From positions 47,970 to 111,969 of the forward strand of contig JAPDRN010000114.1 in assembly GCA_030247855.1 (NCBI GenBank): a stretch of DNA of 64,000 nt, written 5' to 3'. The position numbers and the translations under genes are program-made. Positions 1-8,590 of the stretch are shown here, piece by piece. The stretch's first letter is position 1. Every line of letters begins with the position of its first letter. The notes below the pieces were generated by a model. The model saw only the letters and a list, made by a program, of their open reading frames with translations. It did not search any database and was not told the origin of the DNA. The stretch is from Knufia peltigerae (taxonomy: Eukaryota; Ascomycota; Eurotiomycetes; Chaetothyriales; Trichomeriaceae).

Positions 1-66
1 GAAACGTCGATCCGCAGTGTAGAGTGTCGCGACTGTTGCAACACCCAGCAGGATTGAAACGAATTA

Positions 67-1032
67 ATGCCAATGGTGAAACGATCGAGCACGCCATGGA
101 CGGTCACCGATGGCCGTGCCGGTAATGTCCGCCAGGCGGTCGCGCTGGCGACGGCGCTGCGCCTGGGCAGCCACCGGCCCCTGGTTCTGCAACCCCGCGC
201 CCCGTGGCGCTGGCTGTCACCGCGGCGCTTGCCCGGAGATGTGAACGGCTACGGCGAGGCGTTCGCGTCCCTCGCTGTCGAGGCGCCCGCGCTGGCGATC
301 GGCTGTGGCCGCCAGGCCGCCGGCGCGCTGCGCGTGCTGCGTGCGCGTGGCAGCCAGGTGGTGCAGATCCTCGACCCGCGCATCGGCTCCCGCCACTGGG
401 ACGTGGTGGTGGTGCCCGAGCATGACGCCCTGCGCGGCAGCAACGTGCTGACCCTGATCGGCAGCCTGAACCCGGTGGACGATGACTGGCTGGCCTGGGG
501 CCGCGCCGCGTTCGCCAGCTTCAGCACCCTGCCCGGCCCGCGCACCGCGCTGCTGGTGGGCGGCCCGACGCCGCTGGCACCGTGGGATGAGACCGCGATG
601 GTGCACGTGTTCCAGGCGTTGGCCGAACAGATCCGCAGCGAGGGTGGCAGCCTGCTGGCAACCACTTCGCGACGCACGCCGCCGGCGCTGGCCGAGATCC
701 TGAGGGCGAAGTTCGCCGACCTGCCACATGTGATCTGGGGCGATGGCGGCGATGGCGTGAACCCGTATGCCGGCCTGCTCGGCTGGGCCAACCGGGTGGT
801 GGTGTCGCCCGATTCGGTGAACCTGCTGTCCGAGGCCAGCGCCACGCGCATGCCGGTGATGGTGGCCCTGGCCGATACCGCGCAGGGACGGCTGGCGCGC
901 TTCCAACAGCAGTTGCGCGAGCGCGGGCGCCTGCAGCCACGCTGGCTGGACTGGCAATACGACCGCACCGAACCACTGCGCGAGACCACGCGGATTGCCG
1001 CCGAGGTCAAAGCACGCCTCACCTTGGGGTAG
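67..1032 (+). CDS. ELM1-family (DUF1022) protein
   Basis: Protein of 321 aa without signal peptide or membrane helix, so probably cytoplasmic. The N-terminal block TVTDGRAGNVRQA (about residues 12-24) and the block VVSPDSVNLLSEAS (about 245-258) are the hallmarks of the mitochondrial fission ELM1 family, which is common in proteobacteria although the name comes from a plant protein. The bacterial role is not established; the second block resembles the donor-binding side of GT-B glycosyltransferases, which is inference. Length is normal for the family. The ATG at 67 follows an AGGA at 50-53; a second in-frame ATG lies two codons on. The stop codon TAG at 1030-1032 is also part of the GTAG end of a palindromic repeat. 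It is followed by an unrelated secreted protein, so no operon partner is evident. Confidence 0.85.
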   Translation: MPMVKRSSTPWTVTDGRAGNVRQAVALATALRLGSHRPLVLQPRAPWRWLSPRRLPGDVNGYGEAFASLAVEAPALAIGCGRQAAGALRVLRARGSQVVQILDPRIGSRHWDVVVVPEHDALRGSNVLTLIGSLNPVDDDWLAWGRAAFASFSTLPGPRTALLVGGPTPLAPWDETAMVHVFQALAEQIRSEGGSLLATTSRRTPPALAEILRAKFADLPHVIWGDGGDGVNPYAGLLGWANRVVVSPDSVNLLSEASATRMPVMVALADTAQGRLARFQQQLRERGRLQPRWLDWQYDRTEPLRETTRIAAEVKARLTLG

Positions 1033-1052
1033 TGCCGGCCAACGGCCGGCAC
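1029..1052 (+). repeat. SMAG/REP palindrome
   Basis: GTAG followed by the palindrome TGCCGGCC-AA-CGGCCGGCA. It overlaps the stop codon of the ELM1-family gene, so the repeat supplies that gene's terminator codon. Confidence 0.8.
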
Positions 1053-1133
1053 GACCCACTCCCCGTGGAGCGCTGATTCCAGCGATGCGGGTATGATCGG
1101 CGCGCGGGCCTGCCCGCCTCTGGAGCGGTATAC

Positions 1134-1985
1134 ATGGAACGTCTGCATCGCCTGCGCTGCGCCCTGCTGCTGCTGATGAGCCTGCTGGCCACCACGCCGG
1201 CATGGGCCGACAGCGGCACCTGCGTAGAGCGCTACCCCAGCGTGGCCGCACAGGCGGCGATGTTCGATGTGGCCTGGACCACCGCCGAGCGCCTGGATGC
1301 GCTGCCCGACGTGGACGTGGTGATTGCCGCGCGTGGCGGCCAGGACCTGAGCCGCTACGGCCTGCGCCACAGCCACTTGGCCTTCCTGCTGCGCGAGGAC
1401 GACGGCCGCTGGCGTGCGATGCACCTGCTCAACCGCTGCAAGACCGACAGCTCGCAGCTGTACCGCGAGGGCCTGGGCAATTTCGTCGGTGAAAGCGGCA
1501 CCCATACCGATCTGCGCATCGGCGTGCCGCCGCCGGCGTTGCAGTTGGCACTTAAACGGATGCTGGCAGCGCCGGCGATCCAGCCCAAGGCACTGCACGA
1601 ATCGAACTACAACGTCGTGGCCTATCCGTTCGCCACCGACTTCCAGAATTCCAATCAGTGGATCCTGGAAGTACTGGCCGCCGCGATGGCGCAGGCCGAA
1701 GGCGGCCCGGTCATCGTCAAGCGCGAACAGGCGCAGCAGTGGCTGCGCGCGCAGAAGTACCAGCCCAGCGTGCTGCATATCGGCCTGGGCAAGCGCGTGG
1801 GTGCGCGCTTGTTCGTGGCCAACGCCACCACCACCGACCACCCCGCCAGCGAACGCGTTTCCGGCAACTACTCGGTGGTGACGGTGGAATCGGTATTCGA
1901 CTTCCTGCACCAGCGCAGCCAGCTGCAGCAGGAACTGACCATTGCGCACGCGACAGGCGAAAGCACTGCCGCCGCTGCGCCCTGA
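1134..1985 (+). CDS. DUF2145 domain secreted protein
   Basis: Protein of 283 aa with a clear signal peptide (LLLLMSLLATTPAWA, cleavage about residue 25), so periplasmic. The mature part matches the DUF2145 family: the blocks YGLRHSHLAFLLRED, HLLNRCKTDSSQLYREG and NYNVVAYPFATDFQNSNQW are characteristic, and the conserved His, Cys and Asn hint at an NlpC/P60-like fold, which I infer only. No function is known. GGAG at about 1121 fits the ATG at 1134. It sits 15 nt before a small secreted protein and then its relative, so 1134-3047 is probably one operon. Confidence 0.8.
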   Translation: MERLHRLRCALLLLMSLLATTPAWADSGTCVERYPSVAAQAAMFDVAWTTAERLDALPDVDVVIAARGGQDLSRYGLRHSHLAFLLREDDGRWRAMHLLNRCKTDSSQLYREGLGNFVGESGTHTDLRIGVPPPALQLALKRMLAAPAIQPKALHESNYNVVAYPFATDFQNSNQWILEVLAAAMAQAEGGPVIVKREQAQQWLRAQKYQPSVLHIGLGKRVGARLFVANATTTDHPASERVSGNYSVVTVESVFDFLHQRSQLQQELTIAHATGESTAAAAP

Positions 1986-2000
1986 CCCGGCAAGGAGAAG

Positions 2001-2498
2001 ATGATGCGCAACCTGCAGTTTTCCGCGTTGGCCGTGCTTCTGTGCGGCAGCCTGTTGTCCGCAGCGCCGGCACATGCCGAGCGCCGCATCGTGATCATCC
2101 AGAACAGCGTGCCCGAAGGGCCGAGCCTGGAGATGTCTGCACCGATGGTGGAACTGGCCCGCGCAGCGGCGGCCAAGGAAACCGCAGATGCCGGCCTGCC
2201 GCCGGGCCAGGGCGCACCGGTGAAGCTGCCGCAGATGCAGGTCAGCGCCATCTCCACCACCGTCGATGGCCGCCGCGAGGTGCTGCTGCAGGATGCCAAC
2301 AACCCGCAGAACACCGCGTCCATGCAATGGCCCAAGCGCCCCGGTGACCCGGCCGTGCAGTTCAACGTGGGCCAGACGGTGAATTTCGAACCCGCCGAAT
2401 CGGGCAACGGCTGGCGGGTGAACGACAACCAGGGCCGGCCGCTGGAATACCTGCCCGAGGCCACCGGCCCGCGCGACATTTTCGATACGCAGCGCTGA
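2001..2498 (+). CDS. secreted protein, first of a paralogous pair
   Basis: Protein of 165 aa (an ATG one codon later is equally possible) with a signal peptide ending AAPAHA. The mature part has no family I recognise. Its C-terminal about 85 residues align with the next gene: VKLPQMQVSAISTTVDGRRE against VPLPPMEVKQVATTAAGERQ, then TASMQWPKRPGDPAVQFNVG against TATLQWPAIEGEDPVAGFVV, and NFEPAESGNGWRVNDNQGRP against RFDPTDAGAGWTVKNSDGKA. The two are tandem paralogues. A strong AGGAG precedes the start. Predicted periplasmic, function unknown. Confidence 0.7.
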   Translation: MMRNLQFSALAVLLCGSLLSAAPAHAERRIVIIQNSVPEGPSLEMSAPMVELARAAAAKETADAGLPPGQGAPVKLPQMQVSAISTTVDGRREVLLQDANNPQNTASMQWPKRPGDPAVQFNVGQTVNFEPAESGNGWRVNDNQGRPLEYLPEATGPRDIFDTQR

Positions 2499-2531
2499 GC
2501 CGCTGCTTCTCTTCCCGACCAGGAGGTCACC

Positions 2532-3047
2532 ATGCTTCGTTCCCTGCGCGCCCCCGCCGCCGCCCTGCTGTTGTCTGCCCTGACGGTGCCGACCGTGCAC
2601 GCCGGTGCCGCCCCGCACCTCAACAGTGGGCAGGCCAGCGTGCTGGTCACTTCGTTGATCGTGGTGTCGGTTCCGCTGGCCACCTCGATGGGCCTGGCTG
2701 CGCTGTCCAAGGCGCCGTTCAAGGCCAGCGAGCGCAATGGCAAGGTTGCCGAGCGCACCCCGGCGGTGCCGCTGCCGCCGATGGAAGTGAAGCAGGTGGC
2801 GACCACCGCCGCCGGCGAGCGCCAGGTGCATCTGCAGGTACCGGACAAGGCCGACCAGACCGCCACCCTGCAGTGGCCCGCGATTGAGGGTGAAGACCCG
2901 GTGGCCGGCTTCGTGGTCGGCCAGCAGGTGCGCTTCGACCCGACCGATGCAGGTGCCGGTTGGACAGTGAAGAACAGCGACGGCAAGGCTCTGGCCTATG
3001 TGCCCACGGCCTATGCCGCCGGCGACGCGCTGAGCGAACAGCTGTAA
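2532..3047 (+). CDS. secreted protein, second of a paralogous pair
   Basis: Protein of 171 aa with signal peptide (ALLLSALTVPTVHA). It is a diverged relative of the preceding gene through its C-terminal half. Unlike the first copy it has a hydrophobic segment after the signal (VLVTSLIVVSVPLATSMGLA, about residues 37-56) that could be a membrane anchor. AGGAGGT sits six nt before the ATG. It lies 33 nt after its paralogue and probably shares a transcript with it and the DUF2145 gene. No known function. Confidence 0.7.
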   Translation: MLRSLRAPAAALLLSALTVPTVHAGAAPHLNSGQASVLVTSLIVVSVPLATSMGLAALSKAPFKASERNGKVAERTPAVPLPPMEVKQVATTAAGERQVHLQVPDKADQTATLQWPAIEGEDPVAGFVVGQQVRFDPTDAGAGWTVKNSDGKALAYVPTAYAAGDALSEQL

Positions 3048-3121
3048 AGCTGAACGGCCGTTTTTGGCGTTGCGGCGGGCCGGGCGGATAATGGGCGATC
3101 CCCTTTTTCCCCTGGCTCGCC

Positions 3122-3682
3122 ATGTCCGTGCGTCCTGCGCCTGTTTTTGCCCCGTTGACCGCCCGCGCCCTGGTGCTGGCGGTGCTGGCCATGGGCGCGG
3201 TGGTGCTGCTGTCCAACGTGCTGGTGCAGTACCCCATCAATGACTGGCTGACCTGGGGTGCTTTCAGCTACCCGGTGGCGTTTCTGGTCAGCAACCTGAT
3301 CAACCGCCGCTTCGGCCCGGGCCCGGCCCGCCGCGTGGCGTGGATCGGTTTTGCGGTGGCGGTGCTGCTGTCGGTGTGGGTGGCCACGCCGCGCATTGCG
3401 ATCGCCTCGTGCTCGGCCTTCATCGTTGCCCAGCTGCTGGACATCACCGTGTTCGACCGCCTGCGCCGTGGCAGTTGGTGGCGCGCGCCGATGGTGGCCA
3501 CCACCTGCAGCGCCACGGTGGATACCACCATCTTCTGGTCGATTGCCTTCGCCGGTTCCACCCTGCCGTGGCTGAGCTGGGCGGCGGGCGACCTGGCGGT
3601 GAAGCTGGCGATCGGTGTGTGCCTGCTGGCCCCGTTCCGCGCGCTGCTGTGGAAGATGGCGCCGCTGCGTACAGCGGGCTGA
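3122..3682 (+). CDS. yhhQ: VUT-family queuosine precursor transporter
   Basis: Integral membrane protein of 186 aa with about six hydrophobic segments. Blocks YPVAFLVSNLINRRFGPGPA, FIVAQLLDITVFDRLR and ATTCSATVDTTIFWSIAF are typical of the COG1738 / VUT family. In E. coli YhhQ imports the 7-deazaguanine precursors preQ0 and preQ1 for tRNA queuosine synthesis. The length is slightly short of E. coli YhhQ, and this variant lacks any N-terminal extension. It is convergent with glnE; the gap holds two SMAG palindromes. The queuosine assignment rests on family membership only. Confidence 0.8.
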   Translation: MSVRPAPVFAPLTARALVLAVLAMGAVVLLSNVLVQYPINDWLTWGAFSYPVAFLVSNLINRRFGPGPARRVAWIGFAVAVLLSVWVATPRIAIASCSAFIVAQLLDITVFDRLRRGSWWRAPMVATTCSATVDTTIFWSIAFAGSTLPWLSWAAGDLAVKLAIGVCLLAPFRALLWKMAPLRTAG

Positions 3683-3696
3683 CCGCCGTTGCCCTG

Positions 3697-3720
3697 GTAG
3701 GTGCCAACCTAGGTTGGCAC
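3697..3720 (+). repeat. SMAG/REP palindrome
   Basis: GTAG plus the palindrome GTGCCAACCTAGGTTGGCAC, directly after the VUT transporter gene. Confidence 0.8.
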
Positions 3721-3776
3721 GATCCGTCAGCGTTCATGGCGCCGGCAACAGCGTGCCAACAGCACGCCATCACCCG

Positions 3777-3800
3777 GTAGGTGCCAACCTTGGTTGGCAT
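3777..3800 (+). repeat. SMAG/REP palindrome
   Basis: GTAG plus GTGCCAACC-TT-GGTTGGCAT, a direct repeat of the element 80 bp upstream, placed between the convergent VUT and glnE genes. Confidence 0.8.
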
Positions 3801-3815
3801 CCACACCACCTGCAC

Positions 3816-6611
3816 TCAGGCGAACGGCAGGTCCGCGGCGATGCACGCGGCGCTGATCGCCGCACACGCGTCTTCGATGGCCGGCGTCGTCGGCGCCAAC
3901 CGCGGCCTTCGATCCAGTGTGCAGGCCAGCCCTACTTCCAGCAGCGTCGCATGCGCGCCATGCAGCGCCTGTGCGGTAGCTTCGGGCAGGAACCCCGCCG
4001 CTGCCAACGCGTCGATCAACGCCGGCGTGGCACGCGGCTGCAGCAATGCAGGTATCTGCGCACTGCATGCCAGCACACCGGTCTGCAGCAGGAATTCCAG
4101 GTCGACCACGCCGCCTGCGCCCTGCTTCAGGTCGAGCCGGGCGGCATCGCTGCGGTCCAGTTCGGTGCGCATGCGCCCGCGCATCTTCAGTACATCGGCA
4201 TACAGCGTTGCGCGATCACGTTCGCGGCCCAGCGTCTGCGCACGTACCTGTTCGAAATCCTGCAGCAGGCTGGCATCGCCGGCCACGCCGCGCGCGCGCA
4301 CCAGCGCCTGGTGTTCCCAGGTCCATGCACGATCGCGCTGGTACTCGGTGTAACTGGTCAGCGAAGACACCAGCGAGCCCTTGCCACCATCCGGACGCAG
4401 CCGCACGTCGATGTCGTACAGGCGGCCGGCGGCGGTGACCGCAGCCAGCAGCGCCATCACCTTCTGGGCCAGGCGCGCATACCAGCGGCCCGGCTCCAGC
4501 GGGCGCGCGCCATCGCTGGCCTCCACGCCGGCGGGATGGTCGTGCAGGAACACCAGGTCCAGATCCGAGCCGAAGCCCAGCTCCAGACCGCCCAGGCTGC
4601 CGTACCCGATGATTGCAAAGCGACCGCCGGCAATCACGCCGTGTGCGGCCTGCATATCAGCCTCGGCCATCGCCAACACGGTGATGACCACCGCCTGCGC
4701 CAGTTCGGCCAGTTGCCGGGTGCTGTCGACTGCACCCTGGCGCCCGTCCAGCGTGGCCATCGCCATACGGAAACTGAGGGCGAGGCGCGTTTCGTTGAGC
4801 CAGCGCAGCGCCGATTCGGGATCTTCAACCGTCAGCACCTGCTGGCATTCGGCCAGCATGCCGGCCGCATCGGGCATCGGCCCGGACACGCGCACGTCCA
4901 GCAGCTCGTCCAGCAGCAGCGGATACGCGGCCAGGCGTTCGGCCAGCAGCGCGCTGCGTGCAAGCACGTCGACCAGGCGCGCGAGCGCGCTGGGTTGTTC
5001 GTCCAGCAGCGCCAGGTAGCTGGTACGGCGCAGTACTGCCTGCAGCAGGCCGAGCACGCGCTTGAGTGCGGCGTCGGGCTGCGGTGAACGGGTGGCGGCG
5101 TGCAGCAGTGCCGGCAGTACGCGATCCAGGCGCGCGCGCGCGGCATCGGACAGCGACTTCACCCCTGTGCCCTGGGCGAAATCACGCAGTGACTGGTCGG
5201 CACCATTGGCGTCGAGGAAACCGGCCTCGGCCAGCAGCGGTGCATTGCTGCCCTCGGGCAGGCTGCGCCAGTAGTTGGCCAGCGCATCCGGTGCTGCCTG
5301 GCCCTTGCGTGGGGCCAGCAATGCGGCGAACTCGGTACTGACGCGCTGCTGCTGCACGGCCAATGCAGCGCGCAGCGCATCCCAATCGGCATAGCCGAGG
5401 CCGACGGCAATGCGTTCGCGATCCAGCACATCGCTGGGCAGCACATGGGTCTGTGCATCGCGCAGCATCTGCAGGCGGTTTTCCAGCCGGCGCAGGAACA
5501 GATAGGCCTCGCGCAGTGCGGCGCCATCATCGCTGGCGATCTGCCCGGCAGCGACCAGCGCATCCAGCGCGACCAGCAACCGCCGCTCACGCAGCGCCGG
5601 CTCGCGGCCACCACGGATGAGCTGCAGCGCCTGGCACAGGAATTCGATTTCGCGGATGCCACCGGCGCCACGCTTGATGTCGTCGTGCATCTCGCGGCGC
5701 GCGACTTCGGCGGTGATCGCCGCTTTCATTTCGCGCAGTCCATCAAGCGCGGTGAAGTCCAGGTAGCGGCGGTACACGAACGGTCGCAGGGTCTGCAGCC
5801 AGGCCTCGCCAGCGGCGATATCGCCGGCCACCGCGCGCGCCTTCAACCACGCATAGCGCTCCCAGTCGCGGCCTTCGCGCTGGAAGTACTGATCCATTGC
5901 CGCCAATGACAGCGCCACACGGCCGGCGCTGCCGAACGGACGCAGGCGCAGGTCGACGCGATGGCTGAAGCCGTCGACGGTGGTTTCATCCAGCAGCTTG
6001 GCCAGGCGCTGGCCGAGCCGGGCGAAATACTCCTCGGCCGCCAGCGCGCGCGGGCCGTCGGATTCACCGCCCTGCACGTAGGCGTAGACCAGATCGACAT
6101 CGGAACTGAAGTTGAGCTCGCCACCACCCAGCTTGCCCAGCCCGAACACCACCAGCTGCTGCGGTTGGCCGTGGTCATCGAGGATCACTCCATGGCGCAG
6201 GGCGAACTCCTGCTGCAGGGCGTCCAGCGCCAGCCGCAGGCAATCCTCGGCCAGCGCGGTGGCACCGGCGAGGGTCTGTGGCACGTCGTCCAGCCCGGCC
6301 AGGTCGCGCCAGATCAAGCGGGTCGACATTGCCGTGCGCCAGCGCCGCAGCTGCGCCGGCCAGTCGCTGGGCTGCAGCGGATCGAGCACAGGCGCCGGCA
6401 GCGGCGGGCAGCCCGGCGCGGACAACTGCGCCAACAGGCCGGGCTGGCGCACCAGGGTGTCCATGGCGAAGTCGCTGCTGACCGCCAGCTGCACCAGCAG
6501 CGGCTGCAGCTCGGCCGGGATGGGATCGGGCACTGCCTGGGTCAGGCGCGCCAGTGCGCGGTCAACGAGGGGCTGCAGGGGGGCGGGCAATTCGGCGGGG
6601 GCGAAGGTCAT
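3816..6611 (-). CDS. glnE: bifunctional glutamine synthetase adenylyltransferase/adenylyl-removing enzyme
   Basis: Protein of 931 aa, normal for GlnE. It attaches AMP to a tyrosine of glutamine synthetase and removes it by phosphorolysis, in response to PII protein and glutamine. Two nucleotidyltransferase domains are visible: the N-terminal removase half with [20 protein letters not shown] and the C-terminal transferase half with [20 protein letters not shown]; the Asp pairs are the metal ligands. Each is followed by a helical GlnD-PII-uridylylation-like domain. The frame is open well upstream, to 7736, but the start chosen is the ATG at 6611 ([13 protein letters not shown]), where family similarity begins. 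No operon partner: the upstream region is a repeat-rich gap. Confidence 0.93.
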   Translation of the reverse strand: MTFAPAELPAPLQPLVDRALARLTQAVPDPIPAELQPLLVQLAVSSDFAMDTLVRQPGLLAQLSAPGCPPLPAPVLDPLQPSDWPAQLRRWRTAMSTRLIWRDLAGLDDVPQTLAGATALAEDCLRLALDALQQEFALRHGVILDDHGQPQQLVVFGLGKLGGGELNFSSDVDLVYAYVQGGESDGPRALAAEEYFARLGQRLAKLLDETTVDGFSHRVDLRLRPFGSAGRVALSLAAMDQYFQREGRDWERYAWLKARAVAGDIAAGEAWLQTLRPFVYRRYLDFTALDGLREMKAAITAEVARREMHDDIKRGAGGIREIEFLCQALQLIRGGREPALRERRLLVALDALVAAGQIASDDGAALREAYLFLRRLENRLQMLRDAQTHVLPSDVLDRERIAVGLGYADWDALRAALAVQQQRVSTEFAALLAPRKGQAAPDALANYWRSLPEGSNAPLLAEAGFLDANGADQSLRDFAQGTGVKSLSDAARARLDRVLPALLHAATRSPQPDAALKRVLGLLQAVLRRTSYLALLDEQPSALARLVDVLARSALLAERLAAYPLLLDELLDVRVSGPMPDAAGMLAECQQVLTVEDPESALRWLNETRLALSFRMAMATLDGRQGAVDSTRQLAELAQAVVITVLAMAEADMQAAHGVIAGGRFAIIGYGSLGGLELGFGSDLDLVFLHDHPAGVEASDGARPLEPGRWYARLAQKVMALLAAVTAAGRLYDIDVRLRPDGGKGSLVSSLTSYTEYQRDRAWTWEHQALVRARGVAGDASLLQDFEQVRAQTLGRERDRATLYADVLKMRGRMRTELDRSDAARLDLKQGAGGVVDLEFLLQTGVLACSAQIPALLQPRATPALIDALAAAGFLPEATAQALHGAHATLLEVGLACTLDRRPRLAPTTPAIEDACAAISAACIAADLPFA

Positions 6612-6625
6612 GCCCTGATTCTCGC

Positions 6626-6665
6626 GGGGGCGGATCCCTTTGCCAACGGCGAAGGGCTCTGACCC
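6626..6665 (-). repeat. GGGTCAGAGCC-type palindrome
   Basis: Imperfect 40-nt inverted repeat: GGATCCCTTTGCC on the left pairs with GGCGAAGGGCTCTGACC on the right, with mismatches. It ends 15 nt upstream of the glnE start and faces the copy at 6681-6721. Confidence 0.75.
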
Positions 6666-6680
6666 GTTGCCGTGGCCTGT

Positions 6681-6721
6681 GGGGTCAGAGCCTTTTGCCC
6701 TTGGCAAAAGGATCCGACCCC
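6681..6721 (+). repeat. GGGTCAGAGCC-type palindrome
   Basis: A 41-nt inverted repeat, GGGGTCAGAGCCTTTTGCC / GGCAAAAGGATCCGACCCC, opposite in orientation to the neighbouring copy. Related copies are at 8504-8543 and 35847-35887. Confidence 0.8.
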
Positions 6722-6750
6722 GGCACCGCGCATTCATCTTGGGCGGCAGG

Positions 6751-6790
6751 CAATAAAAAAGCCCGCTTGCAGCGAACTGCCAGCGGGCTC
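6751..6790 (-). terminator. orphan Rho-independent terminator with UUCG loop
   Basis: Read on the minus strand: a 12-bp stem (plus-strand arms 6761-6772 and 6777-6788, one G-T pair) closed by a TTCG tetraloop and followed by six T (6755-6760). No minus-strand gene ends upstream of it, which makes it a candidate end of a small RNA. Confidence 0.75.
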
Positions 6791-6980
6791 TGCTCCCTCC
6801 CCCACGTCGGGATGCAGGGCCATCGTGCGGTGTACGAAAGTACTTTGCACGCTGCACTGCAAAACAAAACCGGTGGGTATGGGAGAGGCGTTGCCGGAAA
6901 CACCATTCCACGAAGGTAGAACCCCCCAGTACGGCAGGGGATGGCCGATAATCGGGATTCCCCCCAGAAACGCTGTCGTC

Positions 6981-8495
6981 ATGACTGTTGATCGCATCGC
7001 CAACGCGCGTCTTCGTGACCGCGTGGTCTCCGCCGAGGCCGCAGCCGCGCTGATCCAGCCCGGTGAAACCGTGGCCATGAGCGGCTTTACCGGCTCCGGT
7101 TACCCCAAGGCCGTTCCCGTTGAACTGGCCCGCCGCATCGAATCGGTGCATGCCCAGGGCCTGCCCTTCCAGATCAGCCTGATGACCGGTGCCTCCACTG
7201 CGCCGGAACTCGATGGCGCGCTGGCCAAGGCCGATGGCATCGCCATGCGCATGCCGTTCCAGAGCGACCCGGATGCGCGCAACCGCATCAACGAGGGCAA
7301 GCTGGATTACATCGACATCCACCTCAGCCACGTCGCCCAGCACGTCTGGTTCGGCTTCTACGGCGAGATCGATACCGCCGTGGTCGAGGTCTCGGCCATC
7401 CGCGAGGATGGCTCGCTGGTGCCGTCCACCTCGGTGGGCAACAACAAGACCTGGCTGGACCTGGCCAAGAAGGTGATCATCGAGGTCAACGAGTGGCAGC
7501 CGGCCGGCGTCGACGGCATGCATGACATCTACTACGGCACCGCGCTGCCGCCGCACCGCAAGCCGATTCCGCTGGTCAATGCCAACGACCGCATCGGCGA
7601 GACCGCGCTGCGCTGCGACCCGGACAAGATCGTGGCCGTGGTGCGCACCAATGGCCCGGACCGCAACAGCCCGTTCAGCCCGATCGATGCGACCAGCGAA
7701 CAGATCGCCGCGCACCTGATCGAGTTCCTGCAGCACGAAGTGAAGCGTGGCCGCCTGCCGGCCAACCTGCTGCCGCTGCAGTCGGGCGTGGGCAACATCC
7801 CCAACGCGGTGCTGGCCGGCCTGGCCAAAAGTGGTTTCCGCGATCTGGCGGCGTTCACCGAGGTGATCCAGGACGGCATGCTCGACCTGCTGCGCGACGG
7901 CGTGCTGAGCTATGCCTCATGCACCGGTTTCGCGCTGAGCCCGCAGGCCAACGAGACGTTCAAGGAAAACATCGATTTCTACCGCGAGCGCATCATCATG
8001 CGCACGCAGGAAATCTCCAACCATCCCGAGCTGGTGCGCCGCCTCGGCTGCATCGGCATGAACGGCATGATCGAAGTGGACCTCTACGGCAACGTCAATT
8101 CGACGCACGTGATGGGCACGCGGATCATGAACGGCATCGGCGGTTCGGGCGACTTCGCGCGCAATGGTTTCCTGTCCGCGTTCCTCAGCCCGTCGACGGC
8201 GAAGAACGGCACCATTTCGGCGATCGTGCCGATGGCCAGCCACGTCGACCACACCGAGCACGACGTGTCGGTGATCGTGACCGAACAGGGCTTGGCCGAT
8301 CTGCGTGGCCTGACCCCGCGCAAGCGCGCGCAGGCGCTGATCGACAACTGCGCGCACCCGGATTTCCGCGCGCAGCTGCAGGACTACTTCGACCGCGCCA
8401 GCCGCGAGAGTTACGGCAAGCACACTCCACACCTGCTGCCGGAGGCGCTGTCGTGGCACCAGCGGTGGCTGGATACCGGCACGATGAAGGGCTGA
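6981..8495 (+). CDS. succinyl-CoA:acetate CoA-transferase (acetyl-CoA hydrolase/transferase family)
   Basis: Cytoplasmic enzyme of 504 aa, normal length for the AarC/Cat1/Ach1 group. It moves CoA between succinyl-CoA (or acetyl-CoA) and short carboxylates, letting acetate enter metabolism or closing the citrate cycle without succinyl-CoA synthetase. Visible blocks: the nucleotide loop [14 protein letters not shown] near residue 35, the CoA-binding [13 protein letters not shown] near 272, and TEVIQDGM, whose Glu is residue 294, the same number as the catalytic glutamate reported for Acetobacter AarC. The open frame runs back to 6672, but the ATG at 6981 is where homology starts. Convergent with hglS across a perfect palindrome. 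Confidence 0.88.
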   Translation: MTVDRIANARLRDRVVSAEAAAALIQPGETVAMSGFTGSGYPKAVPVELARRIESVHAQGLPFQISLMTGASTAPELDGALAKADGIAMRMPFQSDPDARNRINEGKLDYIDIHLSHVAQHVWFGFYGEIDTAVVEVSAIREDGSLVPSTSVGNNKTWLDLAKKVIIEVNEWQPAGVDGMHDIYYGTALPPHRKPIPLVNANDRIGETALRCDPDKIVAVVRTNGPDRNSPFSPIDATSEQIAAHLIEFLQHEVKRGRLPANLLPLQSGVGNIPNAVLAGLAKSGFRDLAAFTEVIQDGMLDLLRDGVLSYASCTGFALSPQANETFKENIDFYRERIIMRTQEISNHPELVRRLGCIGMNGMIEVDLYGNVNSTHVMGTRIMNGIGGSGDFARNGFLSAFLSPSTAKNGTISAIVPMASHVDHTEHDVSVIVTEQGLADLRGLTPRKRAQALIDNCAHPDFRAQLQDYFDRASRESYGKHTPHLLPEALSWHQRWLDTGTMKG

Positions 8496-8503
8496 TTGCG
8501 TTC

Positions 8504-8543
8504 GGGGTCAGAGCCCTTTTCGGCCGAAAAGGGCTCTGACCCC
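8504..8543. repeat. perfect 40-bp palindrome
   Basis: GGGGTCAGAGCCCTTTTCGG followed immediately by its exact reverse complement, with no spacer. It lies between two convergent genes, where it could stop transcription from both sides, although no T run follows. Confidence 0.85.
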
Positions 8544-8559
8544 AGGTACGGACATCGGT

Positions 8560-8580
8560 TCGCCGGGCATGGCCCGGCGG
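8560..8580. repeat. degenerate SMAG-like palindrome
   Basis: CGCCGGGC-AT-GGCCCGGCG core as in SMAG copies at 53289 and 58048, but without an intact GTAG end. Located just after the hglS stop codon. Confidence 0.5.
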
Positions 8581-8590
8581 ATGTGGCGTA

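Larger units (their letters stand above)
6612..6980. other. repeat-rich intergenic region
   Basis: The 369-nt gap between divergently transcribed glnE and the CoA-transferase gene. It holds two GGGTCAGAGCC-type palindromes in opposite orientation (6626-6665, 6681-6721) and a minus-strand Rho-independent terminator (6751-6790), preceded on that strand by a foldable stretch (6825-6850). Promoters for both flanking genes must lie here; I could not assign them with confidence. Confidence 0.7.

Noticed and set aside
249..2831. Very long minus-strand open frame opposite three plus-strand genes
   Set aside because: A shadow frame caused by the high-GC codon bias; no family similarity, no ribosome-binding site, and the plus-strand genes have signal peptides and known domains.
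6612..7736. N-terminal extension of glnE by about 375 residues
   Set aside because: The extension runs through repeats and antisense to the CoA-transferase; family similarity begins at the ATG at 6611.
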